The position numbers and the translations under genes are program-made. Shown here one piece after another: positions 21,251 through 33,169 of a DNA stretch of 64,000 nt. The notes under the pieces were generated by a model. That model was not told where the DNA came from, made no database searches, and worked only from the letters and a program-made list of their open reading frames with translations. Numbering within the stretch: the stretch's first letter is position 1; each line of letters starts with the position of its first letter. Source of the stretch: Tetranychus cinnabarinus (taxonomy: Eukaryota; Arthropoda; Arachnida; Trombidiformes; Tetranychidae); assembly GCA_022266195.1 (NCBI GenBank), contig WHVY01000002.1:6897001-6961000 (forward strand). Reading direction: 5' to 3'.

Positions 21251-21491
21251 TCAAAAACCGTCTAACCTAATATAATTCTGAAACAACTCGACAAATGATA
21301 ACGAGGCCATTCATTGGTTTATTGCCGACAATCGGCATATTTTGCAGGATGGCCTGAATCTGTTACAGCTTTGGAATTAAAGCTTTATCGACTTCATAAC
21401 AATGCTGAATCACCACTAGAAGCCATTATTCGAAATAAAAAATGATCTAAAATGATTCGATCATATTTAGGTTAGACGGGTTTTGAATGCT
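21251..21491. mobile_element. MITE-like element with about 27-bp terminal inverted repeats
   Basis: The ends gcattcaaaaaccgtctaac and (reverse complement) gcattcaaaacccgtctaac are near-perfect inverted repeats about 240 bp apart. The interior holds a short coding-like stretch after a TTTTGCAG acceptor-like site (WPESVTALELKLYRLHNNAE...). No transposase ORF. A target-site duplication is not clear. It sits between B and A fragments. Confidence 0.55.
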
Positions 21492-21539
21492 CTAATGCGT
21501 GAAGTACAGTTGCAAAATCGTTTTATCCATTATTCCGTA

Positions 21540-21770
21540 TATTGGATGATCCATAGCCCAGTCTAACTTATCAAATTCTATATCTAGTTCGATTTTTTTT
21601 GGATCCATCTTTATTGGTCCATAGAGCGTTGATTTAGTTTGATTTTCAACTAATTAAAGATAACAATTATCTCTGTTGTCCAGTCGTACTCGCACCATAA
21701 GAAAACGTATAACCTTCACATTGATGGAAAAATGAATCAAAGATAAGACATAAAGCGACATTTTTGTTGG
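21540..21770 (-). pseudogene. A-family fragment (A6), internally deleted
   Basis: The minus strand matches A genes: the leader end, YGAG segment, then directly the NCYLYLV-like, LHGP and KIDPK-like segments. The piece holding the DLQWMHR region is missing and frame is not kept. Together with the B fragment at 20566 it represents a decayed divergent pair. Confidence 0.55.
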
Positions 21771-21779
21771 CGAAAAAAA

Positions 21780-24700
21780 TAATCATTGAACTTGAATTAC
21801 GTTGCAAAGAAATGACAGAATCTTTCAATTTGTTTTAGCTATTCAATTAGTCGTCACTTACTTTTACTTAGAGTTTCAATTTTACATTCAACCCGACAAC
21901 TTTAGAAGCTACTCTTTTCCTGCAAAAGTTGTAAACCTGGTTTTGTTCATCGTTACATCTGACTCTATGCACGTTCCATGTAAAGAGCAAAGCAGAATCC
22001 AATTTCCAATTAAACTTGATTAAAATCATTGATTATCTTTTCTTTTTCCACTCTTGTATTACCATTTCCTAATCTTGCTCCATTTTATCCTCAACTCTTC
22101 ATGAAACCCTTTTTTCCCTCAAAAATGTTTATTCAATGTTCAGTTGAAACCAAGTTTCCTGAGTTTTTCTTCTTCTCTCCTCATCTTTGTTTCAAAGAGT
22201 GAACAAGCTTCTAAAAAGACTTAGGTAGATTAATGATTGAAACAAATTTTACCATTTACAGGGATTTTTTGCCTTCTTCATTCAATCTTCTCCAGCAATT
22301 CCAGAGTTTACATTATTTGATTCTCTTTTTTTTCTTCTGTTTTTTTCGTCACTTTCGTATACTTGTTCAGTCTCAATCATGGCAACAATAGAGTTGATTG
22401 AAAAGCAGAACAAAAAAGATATATCAAGATGAAATTGTCTCTCTTTCTCTTATTCACTCCCTGCTTCTAATCAGCAGAATATTGATCAGCAACGAAAAGA
22501 AGACGAAAGAAGAAAAAAACACACACAGAATACAACGAGAAAAACTGTTTCCATGTTGATGTTGAATGATGGTCAACATTTAATTCACTTGAAATGAACA
22601 ACTTTTTTTTCTCACTCTAAATGAAAATGAACAAAAAAGCACATTGTATTAATAAATTCCGTTTTTCACTTGCAATCCCTTGACTTTTAAACATTTTTTT
22701 TCTTTCATCATGAAGAACAGAAAAAAAAGATTTCATTCTTTTCACAAAATTCACTTGAAATCATCAATTGTGTTGGACCAGCGTTTTTTCAACTTCATAT
22801 TTTTCCAATCTTGATATTATTTTATATTATCTGATACTCTTTTGCTCCTCTTTTTGCTCAAATTTTGTTGTCTCTTGCCAATTTAATGTTTGGTTATTGT
22901 TGGTGATTGTTGATGCTGCTATCAATTTCATTTTAACCCATTTTTATCCTCTATTATTTTATATTTTTCACCATCAAGTAAACTCTATTCTGTTTGTTTA
23001 AACCCAAGTCTCAATTTTACTCCACAAAAATAATCTCTAATTCATCTTTCGATTGTACCATGAAGAATTGAAAATTTCAATTCAAAAAGTAACCAACATT
23101 GAACCTAAAATAAATTTGGAAGATAGAATTCAAAGTTCATATTCTACCTTGATGCACTTTAATGCAATTTCAATTTGTTAAAAGTGTGCTGAAGTCAACC
23201 TTTCAACTACTGAAGTCTGAAGTACGAAGTTGAATCGTTGATCTTTTTATCACGAATTCATTCCTATCAACGAATATTAGATCATTTTTGCAAGTTGTCC
23301 AATTTTCGACCCTTTACTTTCGCCTTTCGCTTCTTCATCTAAAAGTCATTCTTATCGTAAAATTGACTGACTCGAGAAGTGAGATATTTAGACTGAGAAC
23401 AGGCTTACAATGAAAGTTGTCTCAACCTGAAAGGTCTAAGTCTTTAGGTTGAGCTTCAAATGTTACTTGAGGTTCAACTTGTGGATAACTTGATACTCAG
23501 TGGCTTTCATTTGATCTACTTTATAACTCATCAGTTGAGAGCACCATTTAAAGCTGACAATTTTAATAAATTACATGTGATTATTATCATCAATCCTAAA
23601 ATCCGAAAAGAGATTTGTTTCAACCATTGAAACTTTTTCCTTCTCTCCTTGTTTTCGTTTAAACAATCTTCCAAAAAACAAGACAGATAATCACTTACAG
23701 CTTATTAGTTTTGACTCTTTATCGTCGGTTCATTTTTTGATTAATCTTGTGAATCATTTTTTTTTCGCTCCTTCTCTTTCCCTTGTACCATTTGGTGTTT
23801 CAATCAATTCCTACAAAATCCTGATAATCTGAAACTTTGCAACTAGCAAACATTTTACTCAGCAAGATTGGATCAAAAAAAGGCCACTTGAAAGGCAGAA
23901 AAAATGAACTCAGACTTTCTGATAAACTTTGTAACCAAATGTCGGATTGTATTCATTTTAAATGTATAACAAAATTAAAGTTAAACAAGATTTGTAAATC
24001 AACTTAGATGAAGATGCAAAGATGAAGTCAAGAAAAAGGCAGCAACAAGATGAAAAGTGGTTGATATGAAGCACACAAAAAAAGATGTAAACGAAAGAAA
24101 AGAAAAAAGATGAAGAAAAAGAAGAAAAAATCTCAACAAAATGTTCATAATTTGATTTATTTGAGCAAATTAAGGTTCCTTCATTTCACTATCTTTGGTT
24201 AGTCAAAGTCTTCTGTTTATATTATTATCTCATGTACATATGCATATGTAATGAATGCTATTTATAAGTTTGTATGCTTTTAACATAAAGTTGAAAGCAA
24301 ATGATGAAAAGTAAAGTTTCAACTCGATATTGAACCTAAAAACAGAAAATCAAAAAGAAAGAGAAAAAGGTCCGAACATTCAGTTCTTTGCATGTGAAAG
24401 GTTGAAAGAAGTTTCCATTTCATATTATCATATGAAGAAAATTTTATCATGTTTGCTGAAAGATGATTTACTTTTCAACCAACGAATGAAGAAAAAATTA
24501 TTGCATTACATGACGTGTCCATTGGCATTGATGGAAGATTGCGAAAAATTTCCTTTTCTCTTTCAACTCAATTATCTCAACATTTTCTCTGAAACCAGAA
24601 TTTTTACCAGCAAAAAGTAGAGAAGAAAAAATTTTCTCCAAAAATGTTGCCTTTTCCATGTAATACATGATTCATTTACGAATCAATTTCAAAGAAGCAA

Positions 24701-27700
24701 AGAGGAGAAAAAATGAAAATTTTCTTGGACCGATTGATCAAGATTGTCAGAGGTTTGATTAAAGGTTATCATGAAAAGAGATTGAAATTGGTTTGCAAGG
24801 GAAATGAAGAAAAGGTTGAAAAGGTCAATGAATATGATTCAATAGCATGGTAATGATGAATCGGTTGAAAAACTAGACTCTTTATTAGCACATTATACAG
24901 TGTTTATCAACCAATGAATGTACAATAGTCTGAGGTCTTTCAAGGAGTCCACAAGAATCCTTCAAATCTGATGATTATTATCCATGAATCCATGGAAGGA
25001 AATTAGAGGGAAAAGAGAGGCGAAAAGAAAAGGAAAATTGTAATCTGATGGAAATGAAATTCCAAGTTCAGTTATACATTTATCTTTTTTCTCTTTTTTT
25101 TCCTTTTCTTCTTCTTTCGGTGTAAAATGAATGTTGCCTTTCCATTGAAACATTGACAGAGGACAAAAGGATGATGAGACAACAGGACATCCTTGCATGA
25201 AATTCATTCACTTTTACATCATCATCATAATCATCATGACTATATTAATATCATCATGATGAACATGATTCACTTTCATCAGATTCGAGAGTTTAATTTT
25301 TTTTTCTCTTTTTCTTTTCTCTTTCAATGTTTTTCTTTTTTTCATCATTCTGCCTTTTCTTTCATTCTCATCATTGTCTTCATCCCTTCATCATTATCAT
25401 CTGGTTTAACTCCAATCGGCAAAAATTTTTCGAGAATAATTTTCTTCTTCTCATTGAATAAATCGTTTTAACTTGTTTCCAATTCATTGAAGCTTGACAA
25501 GAAAATAAATTTTTTATCCTTTTTTTCTCGTTCTCTTCTTACTTTACCCTTTTCACTCCCAGCTTTATCATCATCTTTCTCCATTCTTTGTCCTTCGAAT
25601 TAAGAATTATTTCCAATCCAGGTTCTTATTTCATGATAACAATTGTATCCTCTTTTGTTATCTCCTTGTATCGCATTCTTTATCTGAAAATCCTTTTCTT
25701 GTTTTCCTTTATTTCCTTCTTCTCTTTCTTTACTCCTCACTGGGAGTGAAAAAAAATATGTAAAAATATTCAGTCATTTTTAAGGATAAGATAGAAAATT
25801 CTTTTGGTCAAGAAAAATTTTCTCTTGCTTCTCTAGACATGAATATTATCGATAAAATAGGTTAAATTGAAGCTGAATTTTTCTTTTCAAATTTTGTTCA
25901 GTTATTCATTGAAATGAATTAGACTTGTGAGCAATTGTCTGTTCAATTTGTCAACAAAATTGTTATCTATAATTGTTGACTCGAAGAATGTTAATGATGA
26001 ATTGCAAGACTCGAGGCTATTTTCCGTTGATTGAATAAAAAAGATTCTTTGAAAATGAGGTAAATGAGTGTGATGATGATAATGATGGGAATCAATTGAA
26101 AGGAAAAGGTGATTCCTTGGGAGTGAAAAAGCCAACAAGAGAGAAAAGGTTGAATCATTTGTAGGAAAAGATTTTCCTTTTTTCCTTCTTCTTCTTCTTC
26201 TTCTTTCTAGCAATATTTTTCTTCTTTATTCACTCCTATTCTTGTGAATGTTATATATATAAACCATGATGAAGATGAGATACAAAGTATAATAAATAAT
26301 TGTTCAGAGTCATGTTGAGATTCATGTTGATTTCTGTTGGTTAAGTTGAGTTCAATTCTGAACCTGTGCCTGTGTGTGTGTTTTTTATTGATGATTGTTT
26401 GCCTTGTTTCACCATTTCTGCTGGCACAAGATGAAACAAGGCAAAATAAGTGAAGATGATGATCAGAAAATGAGTTGAATGATGAAGAGCAAATATGGAT
26501 TCAGATAGAAACGATCATCATCAATATTAGGTGGAGTCAAATGTAAACAGAGTTAAACCTGAAGCTAACGACCTTTATAAATATATATAGCTTTATAGCA
26601 CATTTTTGCACCATCTTCATCTCTTTTCGACATAATTTATTCTCTTCCATGTAATCTTTTCTTTTTCACATGAAATTGGTGACTTTTATTCTTTCTTTTC
26701 CCTTCTTTTCTCTTCTTTTTACCCTTTTACGTTTCAACCTTTTCTGCTTCTCTTTTTTTTTGTTTCCCAATGAATCCATTTTGAAAATCTTTTCCCAACC
26801 CAAAAAGCTGACTCCTTTTCTTGACTCATTGGTCTTCGCCCATCAATTATCCATGTTTTATCCCTTTGCCTGTGAAAAATGAACACATTCTGGTTGCCAT
26901 AACTGAACCAGTGTTAAGTCTGTTGAAGAATGTTGATGATCTGGAATGGTGAAATGAAATGAAATTGATGATGAAGCTTGCAAGAAAAGTTGATTGAGAA
27001 AAGTTTCATTTTTTAAAATCACTTTCTCATGAAAATGGATCAACATTTAAAGTTCAATTTCAAAGTCAAAAACCTTTTTCTTCCTTCTCCTGTCTTTCAA
27101 GTTAATTAACAACTTTCATTAATTTCATTTTCACACTTTTTGATAGAATATAAATTTTTGGAAGTTTTACTTCGTTTTGTCATTTCTTTTGGTTCATTTT
27201 CAGAACTTTTTTCTCTCTCTCTCTCTTTCTCTCTGGTTTGATGGTTCAATAAATTTCCGGCTTTCAGAGTTTTCCAGCTTTTCCCCGTTTCCGAGTCCAA
27301 CTTGGTTTTGGAAACAAAAGTAACATTTGGTTGAACAGTTGAACATTTTGAGGGAAAAGAGTTGCTGGTTACAATGAGAGTGAAAAAAGCTCAGGAAAAG
27401 TGTATTAAACAAAAGCTTGGAGTGAAAAAAAAGAGTCTCATTAACTGATAATATTAGATTAATGTTGTTGTTGATAATGATGAGGATGAGTTTAACAATA
27501 GAGTTATTATAAATGGTGAAACAAGATTTAAAATTAACGATTTTTTTCTGGTTCTCTTGCTTTCTCTCTATAGTCTGACCTGTTTTCTGGTTACTTTTTT
27601 CAATGTTTTATTCCCATTTTATTGTTTATTAAAAACGCTTTTTGGAAACGTTTAGACAACAATGACCAATGTTGATGTTGATAACATTTAATGTTTAATT

Positions 27701-29150
27701 GGTTAAAAGGCGAAATGGTTTAAGGCTGTCTTCATAATGGTAATAATAAATGAGGGACAAAAAAATTTTGGTTTTGTTTTGGTTTGCGGTTTCAATTGTA
27801 GTCGGTACAATGGCCATTTATGCCTGGTCTTTGATCATTTTTATGGGTTAACCCATTATCACTGGTTAATCAATGTTGTGATTAAAATATAATAACTGGC
27901 CAAGTTGACTGTACTTTTCTGGTTCTGTTTTGGTGTTTCCATTAAAAATGTAATTGCAAATAAATCACAATCCAAATGTAAAAATAAGATTAATATTGGG
28001 AATGAGCAACAACAAGGGTAAACAATTGTAATCATATTAGATTAATTAGTTTACCTGGGCTTTAAGCTGGTAAAGGTTAATCATTATCTTCTTTTGGTTG
28101 AAAAGAAAACCTTTGTTTACTTGATTAATTTCAATCGCCGGTGTCAGCATTATTCAAGGGTTTACAGGGTGCTGCAAGACTATGGGTTGAGTTTGAGTAA
28201 ATATTCAAGTTTAGCCTAAAAACTGGTTCAACCTGAAAACATTATTCATTGAAAAGTGAAAAATAATAATTTAAAAAATCATTTCCTTGATTTGCGTCCA
28301 TTCACTGTTCAAATTCATTGGTCTTTTCCCTGGTTTTAATCAGATTAGAAACCTTTTGGGTTAACCAGGAAAATTTATGCTCTTTGAGTAACAGTGCTTC
28401 TGTGGTTAAATCGCGATAAATCGTTTTAATTGATAATTTTAATCGATATTGCTCTCGATACAATCGGAAAAGATTGACAAGATTTTTATTTTGACGATTT
28501 CAATATGAAGACCAATTAATTTTTGATAAAGATTTAATTAAATACAAAATTGTTCATTTTTAATTTGGCCCATAAGTTGAAATCCAAGCAGCTAACTCGG
28601 TAGAAATGAAGTCTCAACGTTTAAGATTTCATTTTGCTCAATGTTGCCCGGTAAACGAGTATCTGTTAGTCTGTTGAAGCTTTCAATATCTCGCACTTGA
28701 CCTTTTATTATTGTTTTACACTTTAACTGGCCAAGTTAATTGTTACCATTAGGTAATGTTAGATCACTGTTGGTTAATATTTTCTTCTTGTTTTTCTTGT
28801 ATCCATTTACTTTGCTCGGGTTTCTTCATTCTTGAGCTGTTCATTCATCCATATTGTTTAAGGTTTTTTTTTGTTTTTCTGGTGATATTACATTTGTATT
28901 ATTTGTACTTTTTTTTGTTGATCTTTGGTTTCGCAAATTGTAAGTATTGTATTAAACCATATTACAATTTTGTTGCTGTCAGTATCATTTTGATGATGAT
29001 GGTGGTGCTTGTTGTTTACCCAAATTATTTACTCTTCATAGTTAATTTAGTTGAGTTGTTTTTATACGTTTTACCCCCTTAACAATTAATCTAATGATTG
29101 TTGCTGCAAGTTAATACAATAATATTATACATTTGAGCATTCCAACATTT
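21780..29150. other. Gene-poor stretch rich in pyrimidine/purine tracts
   Basis: Over 7 kb without a recognisable gene. It contains T/C-rich tracts (about 25080-25460), a CTT microsatellite near 26185, a CT run near 27210, and ATCATC-like runs near 25215-25280. The open frames are low complexity. It could be intergenic DNA or a large intron, unusual for an otherwise compact region. Confidence 0.5.
28040..28680. repeat. Segmental repeat upstream of the carboxylesterase
   Basis: The first part (about 28040-28320) matches 59095-59360 (shared cgccggtgtcagcattattc, agggtgctgcaagactatgg). The second (about 28240-28680) matches 53330-53690. The copies near 53 and 59 kb sit beside ADSL fragments, so this segment was dispersed with them. 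Confidence 0.6.
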
Positions 29151-29154
29151 CCAG

Positions 29155-30143
29155 TTGTTGGTATAGCAATCCTGTATTGAGGGAAACCAATGTAAACAAG
29201 TAAGTCTCTGTGTAAAGCATCTTTTTTATGTTTTAGTCTTTTTCCTCTTATGACCGTTAATTGTTAATTGTAACCAATAATAGAGCTAATCGAGTCATCT
29301 TTAGTTTCCCTGGGATTTTCAATTTTGGTTGTAATCGTTTCATTGAAATGCGTTTGGAGATTGAATGCTCAAAAATTGGTTTACTTTGGGTTCATCGTCA
29401 TTGTAAAGGTAAGACTTTGTTTTCCATTACTATTTAATGTTAATCTTTATCATTTTATTGTTAGTCTTGATATTTAGTCTCGAGTTTTTAGTTTTATATT
29501 AATTAGATGAAACAATTTTGGCAATTAGAGTGATGAAGATGGGTGAAGTAGCAAAGGTTTTGCCCGTCTGTGTAGCTTGAAGTGACTTGTCTTCATTGAC
29601 AAGTTGATAGGGTAGAGTGTGAAAAGCTTTTGTTTTGCTGGTCAACCATTAAAGACTAATAAATATTAAGATGTATAGGAATTGTGGGTTAAAAGAGGTG
29701 AATAGAGCCGTTGATGTATCGACTCTTAACCAAATTGAAGATGTCGAGGTAAAAGAGACAAGATTAATAGGGAATGAGAAGAGAGACACCTTTTAAGGTG
29801 ACATTTTGTAAGCAAAATTGGATACAGTTGCTTTTTAGTCTGTTACAGCCTTAAATTAATAGCCTTTTTTATTGTAGTTTTACAAGTATAATCTCATTTT
29901 AATTATTTTCATCTTCTTACAGACTCAATCAATCAACCTGTAATCCAGAAAGACTGTAATGGTTTGCTTGGCAGAAACACTCCTTTTCACCCAATCGTTG
30001 ACTGCTTGGTGACTTGCCTTAGGAATCAAACGGTACTTTTTTTGGTATCGCAAGTTAACCAGTTTCTAGGATCCTTAAGTTATCGACTTGGAAGAGCTTT
30101 TGTTGATTTTTCTCATGGAACCATGGTCATTATTCAAGTCTAA
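29155..30143 (+). CDS. Possible three-exon cysteine-rich protein gene, 5' end unknown
   Basis: Three open segments share compatible phases and good splice sites: 29155-29199 (TTTCCAG / GTAAGT), 29305-29408 (CTTTAG / GTAAGA) and 29923-30143 (TTACAG to TAA at 30141). The joined frame has no stop and encodes about 123 residues, with Cys spaced as C..C-x11-C-x11-C-x12-C-x15-C-x3-C, starting CWYSNPV and including FGCNRFIEMRLEIEC and DCLVTC. I found no confident first exon, although a hydrophobic segment with a GTAAGT donor at 28937 is phase-compatible. No family recognised. Chance openness in AT-rich DNA is possible. Confidence 0.3.
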
Positions 30144-31318
30144 CATTCAGTCTGGTTGTTTGGGAACCTGGCCTTTGTAACAAGTCCGCTTGTCGACTGA
30201 ATTTTGAATTTCTGAGAAGATTCTGGTTTAGTGTCCTTTTTGTGTCTTTGTAAGATAATTGGGAATATTCAATGAATGGTGTTTAATCATACGATGCAAG
30301 CTGGACTCATCAAATTATCTGATTATTTAACCAAGTAAATAGTCTTGAAAGTGGTAGACATTTGCTGTTATTGATTTTATTTCAACAATTAAACCCAATC
30401 CAAGGAAAACATTTACATTAAATGAACAAACCTTTTTTTTGCTTGTTTACTTATTATTCAATGGAAACCATTTTTGTCTATTTATTTTAAGTTACAATTA
30501 AGAAAATGATCATTTAATTAAGATCAGTTGAAGAGATGCACATAAAAGGATGACAAAATTAAAGGGAATCTCATTGGGTTCAATAAAACTAAATAAAATC
30601 AATTGAATGGTTAATTTGATTAATCAACATCAGAATCGATGTGCAAGAAAAAAAAGTCAAATAATAAAGTCAAACAACAGCTAGAAAATAGTGACTTTAT
30701 TTAGATTGAGTCCCATTATATTATTAAATTAATTATGGTCTTGCAATTAAGCGGTCTTATCGAGTAATCAAAAATCAATCCATTTGACAAAATGTTGATT
30801 AATACATGATTTAAATTGATTTTGATGGGCTATAATTAGTGCAGAAGAGTGAAATGAAAGTTGAAAGTTGATAGTTACAATGGAGTAACAATGGAAACTG
30901 TGTGACATGTAAATCTGGTAAAGCTTTTGCTTTGTATAGAGCTAATAGTTGTATACATTGACTTATTAACATGTTGGTGTAACAATTTGATTAGTACTTG
31001 AGTTACATGAAGTGAGATTTAAAAATGTGTGAATAAGTTAACAGTGTATTAATTATTAATGTTAAATGTTATTAATATTAATTAGATTGGTAATGTAACC
31101 TTGTAACTTTCAATTAACAGACGGTCACTTGGGCCCTTTATTGAAATCTGTCTTTGCCTTGACGTTATGTGCACATGATGATGTTACCAGTTGTAAAATG
31201 GTTTTGACCGGGAAAATGGTGAAGCAAACATAAAATTGTAATTGTTACAATTAAAGTGGAAACCAAATAACAGTTTAAATAGAGGTTAGAGTTGTATTAA
31301 GTGTAATTTAAAGCTGTA

Positions 31319-33166
31319 ATGATTAAAGTTAACTGTTTACTTGCTTTTACAGCAATCAACTGGATCTTGGTCATAAACAAAGTGAATGGTACAATTGAAT
31401 TGGATGAGACAAGCAACCGTAACAACAATAACAACCAGTATTTCAATAAATCAATTGGTGATTATCACTGTGATCAATATCAGGATGCTGTGGATGCTCC
31501 TGATGCTACTTGGGAACCAGATCAACCTTTAGTGTATACAAGATGGTCGATAATAAAAGGTTTTACTCGTAAATTAAAAGGAATTAAGGTTGCTCATTTC
31601 TTGGGTATTCCTTATGCTCAACCACCAATTGGTGATTTACGTTTTAAAAAGCCTCGACCCTTACAGCCAAGGAATGGTTATGGCGCTGATGGAAGAGATG
31701 AGGACAAGATTTTCAAAGCTTTCGATTATGGTACAGCTTGTATGCAAAAGATTTCCCTCATCTTAAACTTCTCACATGTTCCAATATCAGAAGATTGTTT
31801 GTACATGAATGTTTACACTCCATTAGATAGCTTACCACAAGACTCATCAACTGGTTCAGTTAAACCTTTACTACCTGTATCTGTTCACATCCATGGAAGT
31901 GCTTTTGTTTATTTATCATCAGCAGATCCTCTTTTTTATGGTGGCTATCTATCAGCCAAGGCAAACGTAGTTGTAGTTACCTTTAACTATCGTTTAGGTT
32001 TGTTTGGTTTAATGTATGGCCATGATAAATTAATTCCGGGTAACTTGGCTCTTTATGATCAACGAGCAGCCCTTATTTGGGTAAGACAAAACATTGCAGC
32101 CTTTGGTGGTGATCCTGGCCAGGTAACCCTTTCTGGTCACTCTTCTGGTGCCACTTTTGCATCTCTTCATCTTTTCTCGACCCAATCAAGATATTTATTT
32201 AAAAGTGCTGCTATTTTGTCAGGAACGGCAACCTCACGATCAGCAACCGATTCACGATCTGCTGCTTTGGCCAAGACGAGAAAACTGGTCTCTAAAGTTG
32301 GTTGTTCAGAGGCAAATGTTGATAAAAGCCATTATAATGAAGTTACTGATGACCAGTTGTCTAAGTACGAGATTGACTGTTTAATGGCTAAAGATGCTTA
32401 CGATTTGATTGAAGCTCAACCTGATGTAAACAAAGAGATTTTTGAATGGGGTGAAATGTGTTCTCTTGAAATTTTCTTACCCTTCTATGGTAGCCCCATG
32501 TTTCCTGAATCTCCTGACTCAATGTTATCTAAAGGAGACTTTCGTCGGGACATATCAATTCTAGTGGGCCGAGTTCCAGTTGAATCAGCTCGTGGTATCA
32601 CTCAAATAACCTGGAATGTCGATGTGGTTCGAGATAGAATGAGAAATGAGATAAAAACTGTTTTAAAAGACAATTCAACTGGCAACATTGAAAGAGTCTT
32701 GGAATATTATTTTAATGACTGTAAAACTGGTGATATTAGACAAATTGCTGAAGCTGTTTTCAACCTTTTCAATGACATTTGCTGGCACTGTCCTAATTTA
32801 ATGTTGTCCTCGCAATGGTCAAAATACAACAGAGTCTACCTTTACTCTTATACGTACAAATCAAACCATTTGGGCGATCTTGACTTAGCACAACTCTTTG
32901 GTGCCTATCACACTGAAGATGTTTCCCTGATATTTGGTTTCCCCTATAGTTATTGTTCCCATTACTCGGATACCGATAGATTGGTTTCTTCTTACATGAT
33001 GAACCTTTGGTCAAACTTTCTCTACACTGGTACAGGTGATTGGCCAACCGTTATGAAACATTATTCAGTTACTTTACCTTATCACCAACAAATCACTGGA
33101 ATCTGGAATCAAAAGGCAGACAAACTGGATGATAAACAATATATTTGTAGGCTTCTTAATTACTAA
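31319..33166 (+). CDS. Secreted carboxyl/cholinesterase (CCE)
   Basis: A single-exon alpha/beta-hydrolase of 615 residues. A signal peptide (residues 1-24) is followed by an Asn-rich linker and the esterase domain: FLGIPYAQPPIGDLRF, SEDCLYMNVYTP, NYRLGLFG, and the nucleophile elbow GHSSGA with Ser275. The acid residue is Glu422 in VGRVPVESARG (family G..KDEG) and His531 lies in GAYHTEDVSLIFG, so the triad is present. The oxyanion loop reads HGSAF rather than HGGGF/HGGAF. Such enzymes hydrolyse carboxylic esters, and some detoxify pesticides or plant esters. With no C-terminal anchor and a signal peptide, it should be secreted or luminal. No frame damage was seen; it is probably functional or a binding variant. 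Confidence 0.9.
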   Translation: MIKVNCLLAFTAINWILVINKVNGTIELDETSNRNNNNNQYFNKSIGDYHCDQYQDAVDAPDATWEPDQPLVYTRWSIIKGFTRKLKGIKVAHFLGIPYAQPPIGDLRFKKPRPLQPRNGYGADGRDEDKIFKAFDYGTACMQKISLILNFSHVPISEDCLYMNVYTPLDSLPQDSSTGSVKPLLPVSVHIHGSAFVYLSSADPLFYGGYLSAKANVVVVTFNYRLGLFGLMYGHDKLIPGNLALYDQRAALIWVRQNIAAFGGDPGQVTLSGHSSGATFASLHLFSTQSRYLFKSAAILSGTATSRSATDSRSAALAKTRKLVSKVGCSEANVDKSHYNEVTDDQLSKYEIDCLMAKDAYDLIEAQPDVNKEIFEWGEMCSLEIFLPFYGSPMFPESPDSMLSKGDFRRDISILVGRVPVESARGITQITWNVDVVRDRMRNEIKTVLKDNSTGNIERVLEYYFNDCKTGDIRQIAEAVFNLFNDICWHCPNLMLSSQWSKYNRVYLYSYTYKSNHLGDLDLAQLFGAYHTEDVSLIFGFPYSYCSHYSDTDRLVSSYMMNLWSNFLYTGTGDWPTVMKHYSVTLPYHQQITGIWNQKADKLDDKQYICRLLNY

Positions 33167-33169
33167 ATT

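Noticed and set aside
24330..24620. 96-codon frame
   Set aside because: Lys/Leu/Phe-rich, no motif, no promoter or splice context; expected by chance in AT-rich DNA.
26185..26215. CTT repeat as a functional element
   Set aside because: A simple microsatellite, common in AT-rich arthropod DNA.
28756..29082. 108-codon hydrophobic frame
   Set aside because: Begins at a non-ATG codon and consists mostly of Phe/Leu/Val from T-rich DNA. Part may overlap a possible upstream exon, but not in this frame.
32148..33047. Alternative frames within the carboxylesterase
   Set aside because: Overlap the 615-codon esterase frame, lack motifs, and mostly start at non-ATG codons.
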